Part shown: positions 14,017 to 21,988 of the stretch, piece after piece | Layout of the letters: each line of letters starts with the position of its first letter | Position numbering within the stretch: position 1 is the stretch's first letter | IMG/VR virus record: IMGVR_UViG_3300034418_007960 | Coordinates: 1 to 22,424 of that record | Direction: 5' to 3' (one strand) | Source of the DNA: a virus | Length of the DNA: 22,424 bases | Translations under genes and position numbers: made by a program | The notes under the pieces: generated by a model | The model's input: only the letters and a program-made list of their open reading frames with translations | Databases searched by the model: none | Told to the model about the DNA's origin: nothing

Positions 14017-15939
14017 CTATTTTATTAAATTATCGATTTCTTTTGTCATATCACTAATTTTGGAATTTAGTGTTTCAGTATCTTTTTCTACCTCATCTAA
14101 GTTAAAAACCCTTTCATCCTTATTTAAACTTTCCATAAGTCTATTTAAGTAAATTCCCTGATATTTCTTAACTTTCTCTTCGTATCTTCTTCTATCTTGT
14201 TCTAATAAAAGATTATCTTTTTTCTTTATTGACTCTTCAGTAGGTGCTGGTTCTGCAGCAGTTTCTTCACCACCCGTATCTGAACCAAATCCACCTAAAT
14301 CTCCACCTGCTTCACCACCAGTATCTCCTCCGAATCCACCACCTGTGTCACCACCTTCTTCTGTACCACCCTCTGCGGATGCACCACCAGTTAATGCAGA
14401 GAAATCACCATATAATTTATCTACTCTATCAAAGATACCTGTTTTCTTAATAATGGTTGCAGTTTGTTCCATTTCTGCAGCCGCAGCTTTTTCTAATCTC
14501 TGTTGTTCTAAATCAGTTCTAATTTCTTCTTCAGACATTCCTAAGATTTCTTTCTTAGCCCTAGTCATTGACATTGAACCGAATCCATTACCAGCATCTG
14601 ATACTGCGTCTTTGTAAAGTGTTACCTTTAACTGAGTTTGTTCAACCTTCAGCATCTCTGCTTGTGTGGATGGGTTATTCAACGTTAAAGTAAAGTTTTC
14701 TAACTCATCCTCCAACCCTAAAATATATAAGTGAATAATTGCAATCTTATTTAATTCTTGCAACATTGCTTGTTGGATTCTATTAATTGTCCTAGCAAAT
14801 CTAATATCTTGTAACGCCAAATTTTTACCCTCACCATTAGCCTCCTCAAAACCTAAGAATGGTTTAGGAACTCTAAGTGCAGTAAACAATTTTTTCTGTA
14901 GATATTGAATGTCAGCAATCTCAGATAGGTTAGTTGCCCCAGGTAAAGTGTCTATTGGAGAAGGTGCGTTTGCATCTCTTACAGGAATAAAGTAATCTTG
15001 ATCCTGTGCCATTTGATTATATCTAGTATCTATCTGTCCTGTGTTCTGATCGATAACTGGACTTCTTTTGAAGTTATTTGCAATGTTGTTAACATATGCG
15101 GGTACATCTTTCTCATCAATGTTACCGACAAATATTTTAAATATCCTTCTCTCAGGTGCTCTTGTTACTCTATATATCAACATCGCATCTTCAGAAAGTA
15201 ATAATTGTTTCCATATCCTTCTCGCCTTCTCCAACATAGAAGTCCCATAAGGTAATCTTCTATCATCACCCAATAATCTAAAGTGTGCAATTTGCCAAGC
15301 ATTAAATTCGATATCTCTTTGTCCCCATATAAACTTAACAGGGTTAAATTTATCTGTTTCTGCATTCATTGAGTTTTCACCGAATCCTTCATTTTCTTTT
15401 CTACTAATTTCAATGTTAGGTAATTGTTTAACACCTGTAATTCCTTCTTCACTGTCGATATTAAGGAATAAAAAGTCATCACCATATTTACAAACATTTC
15501 TTGTCCACATAGGTAATGATGTATGTATATCTAATCTATTAAAAAATAAGTCATCAAGTATTCTTCTAACTCTTCTACTTTCAGAAAATATGTTAATAAC
15601 TTTGTTATCTGCATTTAATGTTGTAGATTCTTCCATCATAATATCTAAAGCCGCTGCGATTTCAGGGAAAAACTCCATACCCTCAAAATCTGCGTAAGAT
15701 GCCAATCTGGTTGTCTCATAATAAATGGAGTGTTGGTAGATTTCATTATCCACCTTTTGCCACATATTAGAAAGATATGCATCTTGTTGTCTTTTTAACT
15801 TTTCAAAATCATATTCTTCTTTAGATTTAGTTTTAAGAAGTTCTTTATCGTTAATAGAATATCTTGATTTATTTTGTGGTTTTTTAACCTCTGGTCCAAA
15901 TAAATCATTTAATTGTTGGAATATTGTTTTTCTTGCCAT
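14017..15939 (-). CDS. 20: Portal protein, gp20-like, with Gly-rich insert
   Basis: The 640-aa protein matches the T4 portal gp20 (524 aa) in its core. Diagnostic segments are RLPYGTSMLEKARRIWKQL (228-246), the run from DYFIPVRDA (315) to IDTLPGATNLSEI (329-341; T4 VDTLPGADN), LFTALRVP (351-358; T4 LYMALRVP) and a C-terminal RAKKEILGMSEEEI (460-473; T4 RTAMKDILQMTDEEI). It forms the dodecameric ring at the packaging vertex and docks the terminase. Unusual is a Gly/Asp/Glu-rich linker at about 517-560 (repeats such as GGDTGG), followed by a charged helical extension to residue 640 that T4 lacks. The extension contains LLLE580/Q and LME603/S, possible protease sites. It has its own promoter box. 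Confidence 0.93.
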   Translation of the reverse strand: MARKTIFQQLNDLFGPEVKKPQNKSRYSINDKELLKTKSKEEYDFEKLKRQQDAYLSNMWQKVDNEIYQHSIYYETTRLASYADFEGMEFFPEIAAALDIMMEESTTLNADNKVINIFSESRRVRRILDDLFFNRLDIHTSLPMWTRNVCKYGDDFLFLNIDSEEGITGVKQLPNIEISRKENEGFGENSMNAETDKFNPVKFIWGQRDIEFNAWQIAHFRLLGDDRRLPYGTSMLEKARRIWKQLLLSEDAMLIYRVTRAPERRIFKIFVGNIDEKDVPAYVNNIANNFKRSPVIDQNTGQIDTRYNQMAQDQDYFIPVRDANAPSPIDTLPGATNLSEIADIQYLQKKLFTALRVPKPFLGFEEANGEGKNLALQDIRFARTINRIQQAMLQELNKIAIIHLYILGLEDELENFTLTLNNPSTQAEMLKVEQTQLKVTLYKDAVSDAGNGFGSMSMTRAKKEILGMSEEEIRTDLEQQRLEKAAAAEMEQTATIIKKTGIFDRVDKLYGDFSALTGGASAEGGTEEGGDTGGGFGGDTGGEAGGDLGGFGSDTGGEETAAEPAPTEESIKKKDNLLLEQDRRRYEEKVKKYQGIYLNRLMESLNKDERVFNLDEVEKDTETLNSKISDMTKEIDNLIK

Positions 15940-15970
15940 TTTTTCTTAAATATACTTTATTACTATTATA

Positions 15971-15978
15971 ATAAATAT
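15971..15978 (-). promoter_or_regulatory. Putative late promoter box for the portal gene
   Basis: The sense sequence is CGTTATATTTATTATAATAG, 31 bases before the ATG at 15939, in the 55-base gap after the terminase gene. Confidence 0.55.
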
Positions 15979-15994
15979 AACGAAATTCTAAATA

Positions 15995-17794
15995 CTATTT
16001 AATTCCGAATAACCAATTGTACTCACCATTATCATTATTACCATTATTTGGTTGTTTTGGGTTATACGTTGGTGTATTGGTATAGAAGGGATTAATGTGT
16101 TGTTGATTAAATAATGGTTTACTTTGATTATTTGACACATTAACCCAACTCTCTAACATCGCCTTAGTCTGTTTCTCCACTTGTTCTAATTTTTTAAATG
16201 ATGTTTGCACAATGAATATCGCCATAGCGTAAGCCATAATAATATCATCGTGATAACCTTCCATATGATCAGGTCTACCATTTTTATAGACAAATGTTTT
16301 AAGTTCTGATATCATTCTTTGTGAACGTATAATAGTTTTATTCTCCCTAATATGTTCTTCTAATTCAGATACCATTTGTAGACGTGTGTTACCGACATTA
16401 AATCCCGGTACTTTATCACCTTGTTTATATGCAGTCTTTGCATATTTCTCAGATAACTTTCTACTTTTAGGATCGTCATAATGAAGATGTTTATATTCCA
16501 TCTCCAACAGTTTTAAGACTGTTGCAACACCCATACCTCCAGTAATATCCACAATAGTATACGCATTATACATATTACCATACTTATAAACAATTTCTGC
16601 CAACATATCAGGAGGTAACTTATGTTTAAATTCCGCAACTTGTTCTAAGTTTTCAAAGTCTAATATAACAATAGTAGAACTATCTTTACCATCACCCCTA
16701 CTCACATCAACCCCCATAACGTATTTGTGTCCGACTTCAGGTTTTTTCCATATCCACATACTCTTTTCCACCTCCGCAGAAAAGTTTGGGTCAGAAACGA
16801 AATTTTCTTCGTGATAACTTACATATTCATCATCAACGACATTACCACCTGATCCGATGAATGATACATCAAGTTCTTGTGCGATTTTCTTAGGGTCACC
16901 CATATCTGCCGCCATTTCTTCATACCAAGGAGATAATGGTTTCCACCCATCTTTAATCATTACTTCGTAATAATCTATGGTTGATTCATCAGTTTCATAT
17001 ATGTTATCCATATATTCCCACCTAAGTTTAGTTCTACCCAATGTATCACATTTAATTTCTTCTTCTTTTTCATCACCCCTAACCCAATACAATCCTCTAT
17101 TATATCTAATGTCTTGATACCACTTCATCTCTACAACATTGAAGTTGTTATCTCCTGTTTTAGACTTATCATATGTTTTATAATATAAAGGATCCATTCC
17201 ATTGGGTGTCGATATAAGTGCAATCTTACCACCAGTACCTAATGATGCTAATGCCGCACCGAACACTTCATCCCCATTATCGATGAACGCCGCCTCATCC
17301 ATAACTAAGAATGTAGGTGTAAAACCCCTTAATGCATCTTTAGATGTTGCAAGTGCTCTAATCTCACACCCATTAGATTTTAATTTAAGATGCCCTTTTG
17401 AGTTTATCTCTAAGTAATCCGTAGATTCATCTAACCCCCAAACCCAATAAGGTATTTGATCTAAAAAGTCTTTTACTTTCTTTAAGAATTCTTGCGCTAA
17501 TGTCTGTTTGTTGGCGAGTATAAGTACTTTATGTGGATTGTCAGGGTCACCAAACGCAGTTTTAACCGCAATATATCCCGCAGTAGTTGTAGATACACCT
17601 GCCTGTCGAGGTTTAGTTACCAGATTACGATTGTTTTCTTCATATGATCTAATGATTTCTTTTTGTTTATAATACAACTTAAAAGGTACCATACCTTTCT
17701 GAGTTAAATCAAATGTCTTTAAAAACGTTTCTATCGCATATGTTGGATCACCTAAACATCGAGCAAATATTTTAAGTTGTTCCGCTCTATCCAT
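15995..17794 (-). CDS. 17: Terminase large subunit, gp17-like ATPase/nuclease
   Basis: The 599-aa protein is close in length to T4 gp17 (610 aa). The ATPase half shows a variant Walker A TKPRQAGVSTTT (60-71; T4 SRQLGKTT), Walker B FLVMDEAAF (162-170) and coupling motif ISTPNG (194-199; T4 TTTPNG). The nuclease half has MGVDVSRGDGKDSS (360-373, with D363), TIVDITGGMG (413-422, with D416) and GYHDDIIMAYA (513-523, with D516/D517). T4 has Glu458 in the middle motif (YIELNSTG), where Asp stands here. It would drive headful packaging through the portal and cut the DNA. The C-terminus is Asn/Pro/Gln-rich and ends NWLFGIK. The portal gene follows directly, without the sheath and tube genes found between them in T4. 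Confidence 0.95.
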   Translation of the reverse strand: MDRAEQLKIFARCLGDPTYAIETFLKTFDLTQKGMVPFKLYYKQKEIIRSYEENNRNLVTKPRQAGVSTTTAGYIAVKTAFGDPDNPHKVLILANKQTLAQEFLKKVKDFLDQIPYWVWGLDESTDYLEINSKGHLKLKSNGCEIRALATSKDALRGFTPTFLVMDEAAFIDNGDEVFGAALASLGTGGKIALISTPNGMDPLYYKTYDKSKTGDNNFNVVEMKWYQDIRYNRGLYWVRGDEKEEEIKCDTLGRTKLRWEYMDNIYETDESTIDYYEVMIKDGWKPLSPWYEEMAADMGDPKKIAQELDVSFIGSGGNVVDDEYVSYHEENFVSDPNFSAEVEKSMWIWKKPEVGHKYVMGVDVSRGDGKDSSTIVILDFENLEQVAEFKHKLPPDMLAEIVYKYGNMYNAYTIVDITGGMGVATVLKLLEMEYKHLHYDDPKSRKLSEKYAKTAYKQGDKVPGFNVGNTRLQMVSELEEHIRENKTIIRSQRMISELKTFVYKNGRPDHMEGYHDDIIMAYAMAIFIVQTSFKKLEQVEKQTKAMLESWVNVSNNQSKPLFNQQHINPFYTNTPTYNPKQPNNGNNDNGEYNWLFGIK

Positions 17795-17807
17795 TACTTT
17801 TTTTTAT

Positions 17808-17815
17808 ATAAATAT
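17808..17815 (-). promoter_or_regulatory. Putative late promoter box for the terminase gene
   Basis: The sense sequence is ATACATATTTATATAAAAAA, 13 bases before the ATG at 17794 and 10 bases past the stop of the upstream gene. Confidence 0.55.
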
Positions 17816-17825
17816 GTATAAATGA

Positions 17826-18680
17826 TTAAAATGCGACTACATTACCTTCTTCATACGCTTTGTAGTTAGGTCCTAATTCGTATGTGACGTTATTACCCCC
17901 ACCAACTTTTTGTATGATTCCTGCCTTATTAACCGCACTCCAAAAAGTGGAATATTGTCCTGCCCCATAATGACTACCAATATAATCTAAAAAACCTCTT
18001 TTTGTTTTCTTTGGTAATTCAGGTATATCTTTCATATAATTAATTAAATCCCTAACCATACTACCTTCATCTTTTTGGAAAGTGAATCCCTTATGTTTGG
18101 GTATTATAGTTAACCCGTTTCTTTCTGCAAAATCTTTAACTAATGGCACTATATTTTCCATTCTTTTATAACCTAAATGATCTGCCAATATAGAACTTTG
18201 TCTAATCGCTTCTTTAGGTTCATAGTTTTTAAACAAATATTGTATAGAGTCAAACAATAATCCATCAATCAATTCTTTTAGAATTTTACTTTCATAATAA
18301 TAAGGAAGTGTGTAATCTAAATTAATTAACCCTTTAATTTTTTCTAAATCGTTTTTATTACTATTTAATATTTTTTTACTTTCTTTTGTTGAAACCGCAT
18401 CAAAAAGACTATTAAGTTTATTTCTGTATTTGTCTTTAGTATTCCATAATATTTTATCCCATTTTGGTAATATCCCGTATTTAAACCATTCATATAATCT
18501 ATCACTAATCTCCATCATTTTACCATCAAAACCATAAATGTCAAAATAATACATTATTTTATCATCAACACCCTTATTAGAGGTGTCATCAAAAAACTTT
18601 TGTAATAACCTATCAACGTTAGGGTTTTGATTTTCAGTAATAACTTTTAAATATTGACTTTCTGTTAGTTTTATTTTCAT
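17826..18680 (-). CDS. Tagged protein with winged-helix-like C-terminus
   Basis: The 284-aa protein starts MKIKLTESQYLKVITENQN. Two protease-like sites, LTE7/S8 and ITE16/N17, fall in a short basic amphipathic helix shared in style with the 109-aa protein. The body is helical (about 20-200). The C-terminal ~65 residues (TKRGFLDYIGSHYG, then YSTFWSAVNKAGIIQKVGGG and NVTYELGPNY) look like a winged helix: two helices followed by a Gly-containing beta hairpin. A DNA- or RNA-binding role is therefore possible. I recognise no named family. It follows the acidic 356-aa gene with a one-base gap, so the two are expected to be co-translated. It is a candidate packaged cargo protein. Confidence 0.6.
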   Translation of the reverse strand: MKIKLTESQYLKVITENQNPNVDRLLQKFFDDTSNKGVDDKIMYYFDIYGFDGKMMEISDRLYEWFKYGILPKWDKILWNTKDKYRNKLNSLFDAVSTKESKKILNSNKNDLEKIKGLINLDYTLPYYYESKILKELIDGLLFDSIQYLFKNYEPKEAIRQSSILADHLGYKRMENIVPLVKDFAERNGLTIIPKHKGFTFQKDEGSMVRDLINYMKDIPELPKKTKRGFLDYIGSHYGAGQYSTFWSAVNKAGIIQKVGGGNNVTYELGPNYKAYEEGNVVAF

Positions 18681-18681
18681 A

Positions 18682-19752
18682 TTATAAGTTTCCTAATACA
18701 TTGTAATTTAAATGTTCACTTACTTTTGTGTGATCAGGATAAAAATATCCCATATCTGGTGTTTCTAACATATCATCTTCACAGTACAAAGTTTTACCTA
18801 AAACCTCTAAAAAATATCCATAGTCATCTTCAGGTAAATTCCCCTCACATTCAACATATCGTTCTAATATATCCATAAATATTTTACTAACATCAAATTT
18901 TAAAATATGTCTATCTGAACCCCCTTCTTTTTTTGATTTTACCATATCCCATTCACCTTCAGAACCTAAAAGTGATTCTATATCATCTTTTAAAGATTTA
19001 AACAATTCATCTTCCGCCGCACCTTCATATGCCCATCTATAAAAATTACTCAACTCTCTTTTTAATTCGTCAAACATATCCTCATCATTTATTAATTCAC
19101 CTAATAAATCGTTGTCTTCTAACATATCTTCCCTTAATCCACCACCATCTGGATCTTCATCATAGTCTAATTCTCTACCAATAAAACCATTATCCTTAAT
19201 ATAATCTTTTATATGTTGTAAAGATTTTTCATCCAGTTCACTCCATACTTCATCCATAAAATCGACTCTATCAATACTATATAGTTCCCCCCAATCTTCA
19301 CCTAAAACACGTTCTACTAAATCTTGATCTTCACTATAAAATAATTCTTGAAATTCATCCCATCTATCGATAATTAAATATGGGGTATCACCTTCCCATT
19401 TAATATCACCAAATATTGGTATTACTACACCTTCTTTAGTTACATGATCTTTGTATTTATTAAGAGTAAAATATTTTTCCATCCATCCAGAATCTCTTAA
19501 TATTTTTATTATATCGTCTGAATAAAACCATTTACCTAATTCACTAGTATCTATATAATCTAAAGGATCTTCATCTTCTTCCTCAATAATGTAATTAAAA
19601 ACACCTGAAAATATATCTTCTTGATCTATATCATCAAAGTATTTAATCATATCCTCAACATAATACATGTAATCATCTTCATAATTATGGTGTTGAGACT
19701 CAATAAATTTTCTTATTAATTTTTTAAAATTAGGATGTAAAGTACCTACCAT
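18682..19752 (-). CDS. Very acidic 356-aa protein (candidate DNA mimic or internal protein)
   Basis: Asp and Glu make up roughly a quarter to a third of the residues, spread along the whole length (for example YIIEEEDEDPLDYIDTSELG), together with many Tyr, Trp and Phe. Such composition is seen in proteins that mimic DNA or bind basic partners, but no ArdA, Ocr or other named mimic family is recognisable. The first 18 residues (MVGTLHPNFKKLIRKFIES) form the only basic stretch and end in FIE18/S19, close to the protease-type sites of the other tagged proteins. It is first gene of its unit, after a terminator and an ATATTTAT box, and is one base from the 284-aa gene. Confidence 0.6.
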   Translation of the reverse strand: MVGTLHPNFKKLIRKFIESQHHNYEDDYMYYVEDMIKYFDDIDQEDIFSGVFNYIIEEEDEDPLDYIDTSELGKWFYSDDIIKILRDSGWMEKYFTLNKYKDHVTKEGVVIPIFGDIKWEGDTPYLIIDRWDEFQELFYSEDQDLVERVLGEDWGELYSIDRVDFMDEVWSELDEKSLQHIKDYIKDNGFIGRELDYDEDPDGGGLREDMLEDNDLLGELINDEDMFDELKRELSNFYRWAYEGAAEDELFKSLKDDIESLLGSEGEWDMVKSKKEGGSDRHILKFDVSKIFMDILERYVECEGNLPEDDYGYFLEVLGKTLYCEDDMLETPDMGYFYPDHTKVSEHLNYNVLGNL

Positions 19753-19765
19753 TATCTTTTTATTA

Positions 19766-19773
19766 ATAAATAT
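19766..19773 (-). promoter_or_regulatory. Putative late promoter box (ATATTTAT)
   Basis: The sense sequence is TTATATTTATTAATAAAAAG, 13 bases before the ATG at 19752 and just downstream of a terminator. The leader is nearly identical to that of the + strand gene at 5933. Confidence 0.6.
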
Positions 19774-19790
19774 AATCTTTAAATAAAAAA

Positions 19791-19814
19791 TCCCACCTTA
19801 AGATGGGATTTAAA
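19791..19814 (-). terminator. Rho-independent terminator
   Basis: An 8-bp stem (AAATCCCA/TGGGATTT) with an 8-base loop is followed on the - strand by a T-rich tract. It ends the unit of the three genes from 22413 to 19834. Confidence 0.85.
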
Positions 19815-19833
19815 TAATAATATAAATAATTGG

Positions 19834-21261
19834 TTATAGATATTTGTGTAGTTTTGCAACCGTATCAAAATCACCGTTATCCAATGCGTCATCTATTAAT
19901 TCTTGTATTTCTCTAGGTGACATTTCAGAATAATCTAATTCTTTTGGTTCGTCAGTAGTTGGTTCTTCTTCGGTTTCAATCCCTAAGTTATCTAATATAT
20001 CGTCCATTTCATCATAACCTGTCTCATCAAATATATCCTCTAAACTATCTGAAGGATCTTCTTCGTGTAAATCTTTTAATGTTTGAATTACTTCTTTACA
20101 CTTTTGACTACCACTTAAAATTTCTTTCATAAATTCATGAAATTGTTTTGCAGGTAACTTAGTTAATTCTTGAAATAACCATTGTTTTATCTCATAATTT
20201 TCTGCCCCTACACAATCTAAGAATTTTTCCCACATACCAGGACCTAACCTCATTCCCCATATTTCACCTTCTGGTGTGTCAGCTCTTTTAATTACTTCCG
20301 CTTGCTCCTCAAAGTCTAAGTGTCCATCCGCCCAATTTATTGCAGATAGTTCTAACGTCCCTTTAATAAGTTCATGCACTAAAAGTGGAAATATCCATGC
20401 TTTTGCCACTACTACAGGTATCTCATCACCTTCCTCTACATTAACCTTATCCATTTCTTCTTCCTCATCAGAATCTTCAGGTGCTTCAGCCTTTCTCCAT
20501 TCAATCTTCTCCATTCCACCAACTTGACCACTCATAGTAGTATCAGGAATCACCCAATATTGAAAGTCAGCCAAAGACATCAGTTTACCATATAACCCCA
20601 TAAGTCTAGGGTCAATAGCATCTAATTCATCTGCAACCATATGGAAAATATAATGTCCTTTTTTAGATGCCCCTTGCATTAAAGCATTTATTACTCTTCT
20701 TTTATCTACTTCCATTTCTAATTCTTCCATTCTTTCCGCACTTTTTGGTGCTTTCGGAGTTTCAAAATCAGAACCATAATCTTCCTCCTCTTCTTCATCG
20801 TCATCCCCAAAACCTAAGTCTGAACCTGGAGGTGATAAAGTAGCCTCTAACATTTGATCTGGAATATCGAATTCCTCAGAAACTATATCTATTGCCAATT
20901 GTTCTAAAGCTTCTTTATGTCTAGATTCTATCTGACTAACTTCACCCATAATTTGAAACATCTGTTGCATCATCATAGGGTTAATGTTTTGTACTCCATG
21001 ATATCTTTTTACTTTATTAATGATTTCTTTAAATCTTTTACTTGCCAATTTCTCAGAATAATTTTGTGATTCTGAACCAACAGGAATAGATTTACTCTTA
21101 CCAAATATGTGTTCACCACTTCTAAGACTTCTTTCTAATCCCGGATTCATTCTTTCTGGATGTTCAGGATCGTATTCGATTGCTTCAGTTAACCTATTTA
21201 TTCTTAATTTTTCATTAACAATTCTTTTGGTTACCTCATTAATAATATTTCTTCTTTTCAT
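19834..21261 (-). CDS. Unknown acidic 475-aa protein with tag-like N-terminus
   Basis: The N-terminus is basic (MKRRNIINEVTKRIVNEKLR, then INRLTEAIEYD) with protease-type sites INE9, VNE17 and LTE26/A27; the last equals the T4 capsid site LTE/A. After it come a helical part (about 60-150, with a Met-rich NPMMMQQMFQIMGE), an acidic linker (172-185), a central domain with several Trp and a His-containing helix (AKAWIFPLLVHELIKG), a second acidic linker and a C-terminal acidic helical tail (SPREIQELIDDALDNGDFDT). I recognise no family. The mixed domain plan suggests a structural or internal virion protein. It follows the 238-aa gene by 10 bases and is closed by a terminator. Confidence 0.6.
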   Translation of the reverse strand: MKRRNIINEVTKRIVNEKLRINRLTEAIEYDPEHPERMNPGLERSLRSGEHIFGKSKSIPVGSESQNYSEKLASKRFKEIINKVKRYHGVQNINPMMMQQMFQIMGEVSQIESRHKEALEQLAIDIVSEEFDIPDQMLEATLSPPGSDLGFGDDDEEEEEDYGSDFETPKAPKSAERMEELEMEVDKRRVINALMQGASKKGHYIFHMVADELDAIDPRLMGLYGKLMSLADFQYWVIPDTTMSGQVGGMEKIEWRKAEAPEDSDEEEEMDKVNVEEGDEIPVVVAKAWIFPLLVHELIKGTLELSAINWADGHLDFEEQAEVIKRADTPEGEIWGMRLGPGMWEKFLDCVGAENYEIKQWLFQELTKLPAKQFHEFMKEILSGSQKCKEVIQTLKDLHEEDPSDSLEDIFDETGYDEMDDILDNLGIETEEEPTTDEPKELDYSEMSPREIQELIDDALDNGDFDTVAKLHKYL

Positions 21262-21271
21262 AATTTAAATT

Positions 21272-21988
21272 TTAAAAATTTCCGTAAATAACTTCTGTCC
21301 ACATAATAAATACTTCCTTCGCTAGTTTCTCAAAAATACGTTGTACGTTTCTAGTTTCATAATTACCATCAGTATTTTCTACTCTCGTTAAGGCAGTTCT
21401 AATTAATACATCTCTAACTGCTTGTTTATTTTCTAATAAATACTTTATATTTTCTAATTGACTTTCTAACATTTCTATATCAGAATCATTATCACCATCC
21501 TCATTTTCATATTCTAACTCTTCTATTTGTTCTTCTATAGACTCTGGATCTTGTTTTTGTCCATATAACCATCTATGTAAATCTTTTTCTGTCCAATTTA
21601 ACATAGGGGAACAACCAAACATATTAATAACACCACTTTCTCTAAGTTTTTCTAACCATTGTACAACAATACGAAAATCAGGTCCTGAAATTTCTGGTAC
21701 AACTATAGGTCTATCACCTCTCCTTTGTTCGTTCATTGTTTTTTTAGAATTTATATATTCCATTAATTCACCCTTTTTCATTTTAGGGTTAACTGATTCT
21801 TTTCTTCTGTGTTTACTATAAATAGAATCTTTATACCCTATTGAGGAAGTACAAATCGCTGCTGCAGCTTCATCACTTTCTTCTTGAGATACTTTTTTAA
21901 AGCAACGTTCCCACTTTTTTGTGTGTATTTTACTTTTTTTTCTCTCCTTTTCAAGTAATATTTTTTTTACGATTTGACTCTTTTTCAT
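21272..21988 (-). CDS. Unknown 238-aa protein with short basic tag
   Basis: It begins MKKSQIVKKILLEKERKKSK, a 12-residue basic-hydrophobic helix ending in LLE13, then a strongly basic segment. A short motif DEAAAAICTSSIGY (about 39-52) precedes KHRRKE. The middle (RPIVVPEISGPDFRIVVQWL) may be a small domain, and residues ~150-205 form an acidic coiled-coil-like helix (SIEEQIEELEYENED). The end contains several Trp/Phe. No family is recognised. The ATG shares its first base with the final base of the preceding gene's stop, indicating translational coupling. Confidence 0.6.
   Translation of the reverse strand: MKKSQIVKKILLEKERKKSKIHTKKWERCFKKVSQEESDEAAAAICTSSIGYKDSIYSKHRRKESVNPKMKKGELMEYINSKKTMNEQRRGDRPIVVPEISGPDFRIVVQWLEKLRESGVINMFGCSPMLNWTEKDLHRWLYGQKQDPESIEEQIEELEYENEDGDNDSDIEMLESQLENIKYLLENKQAVRDVLIRTALTRVENTDGNYETRNVQRIFEKLAKEVFIMWTEVIYGNF

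Noticed and set aside
14244-14617. Histidine/leucine-rich and serine-rich frames on the + strand
   Set aside because: They lie opposite the Gly-rich linker of the portal gene and have no start signals or plausible composition.
18875-18882. ATATTTAT copy inside the acidic protein gene
   Set aside because: It is within coding sequence and far from any start; treated as background in AT-rich DNA, as are copies at 52-59 and 345-352.
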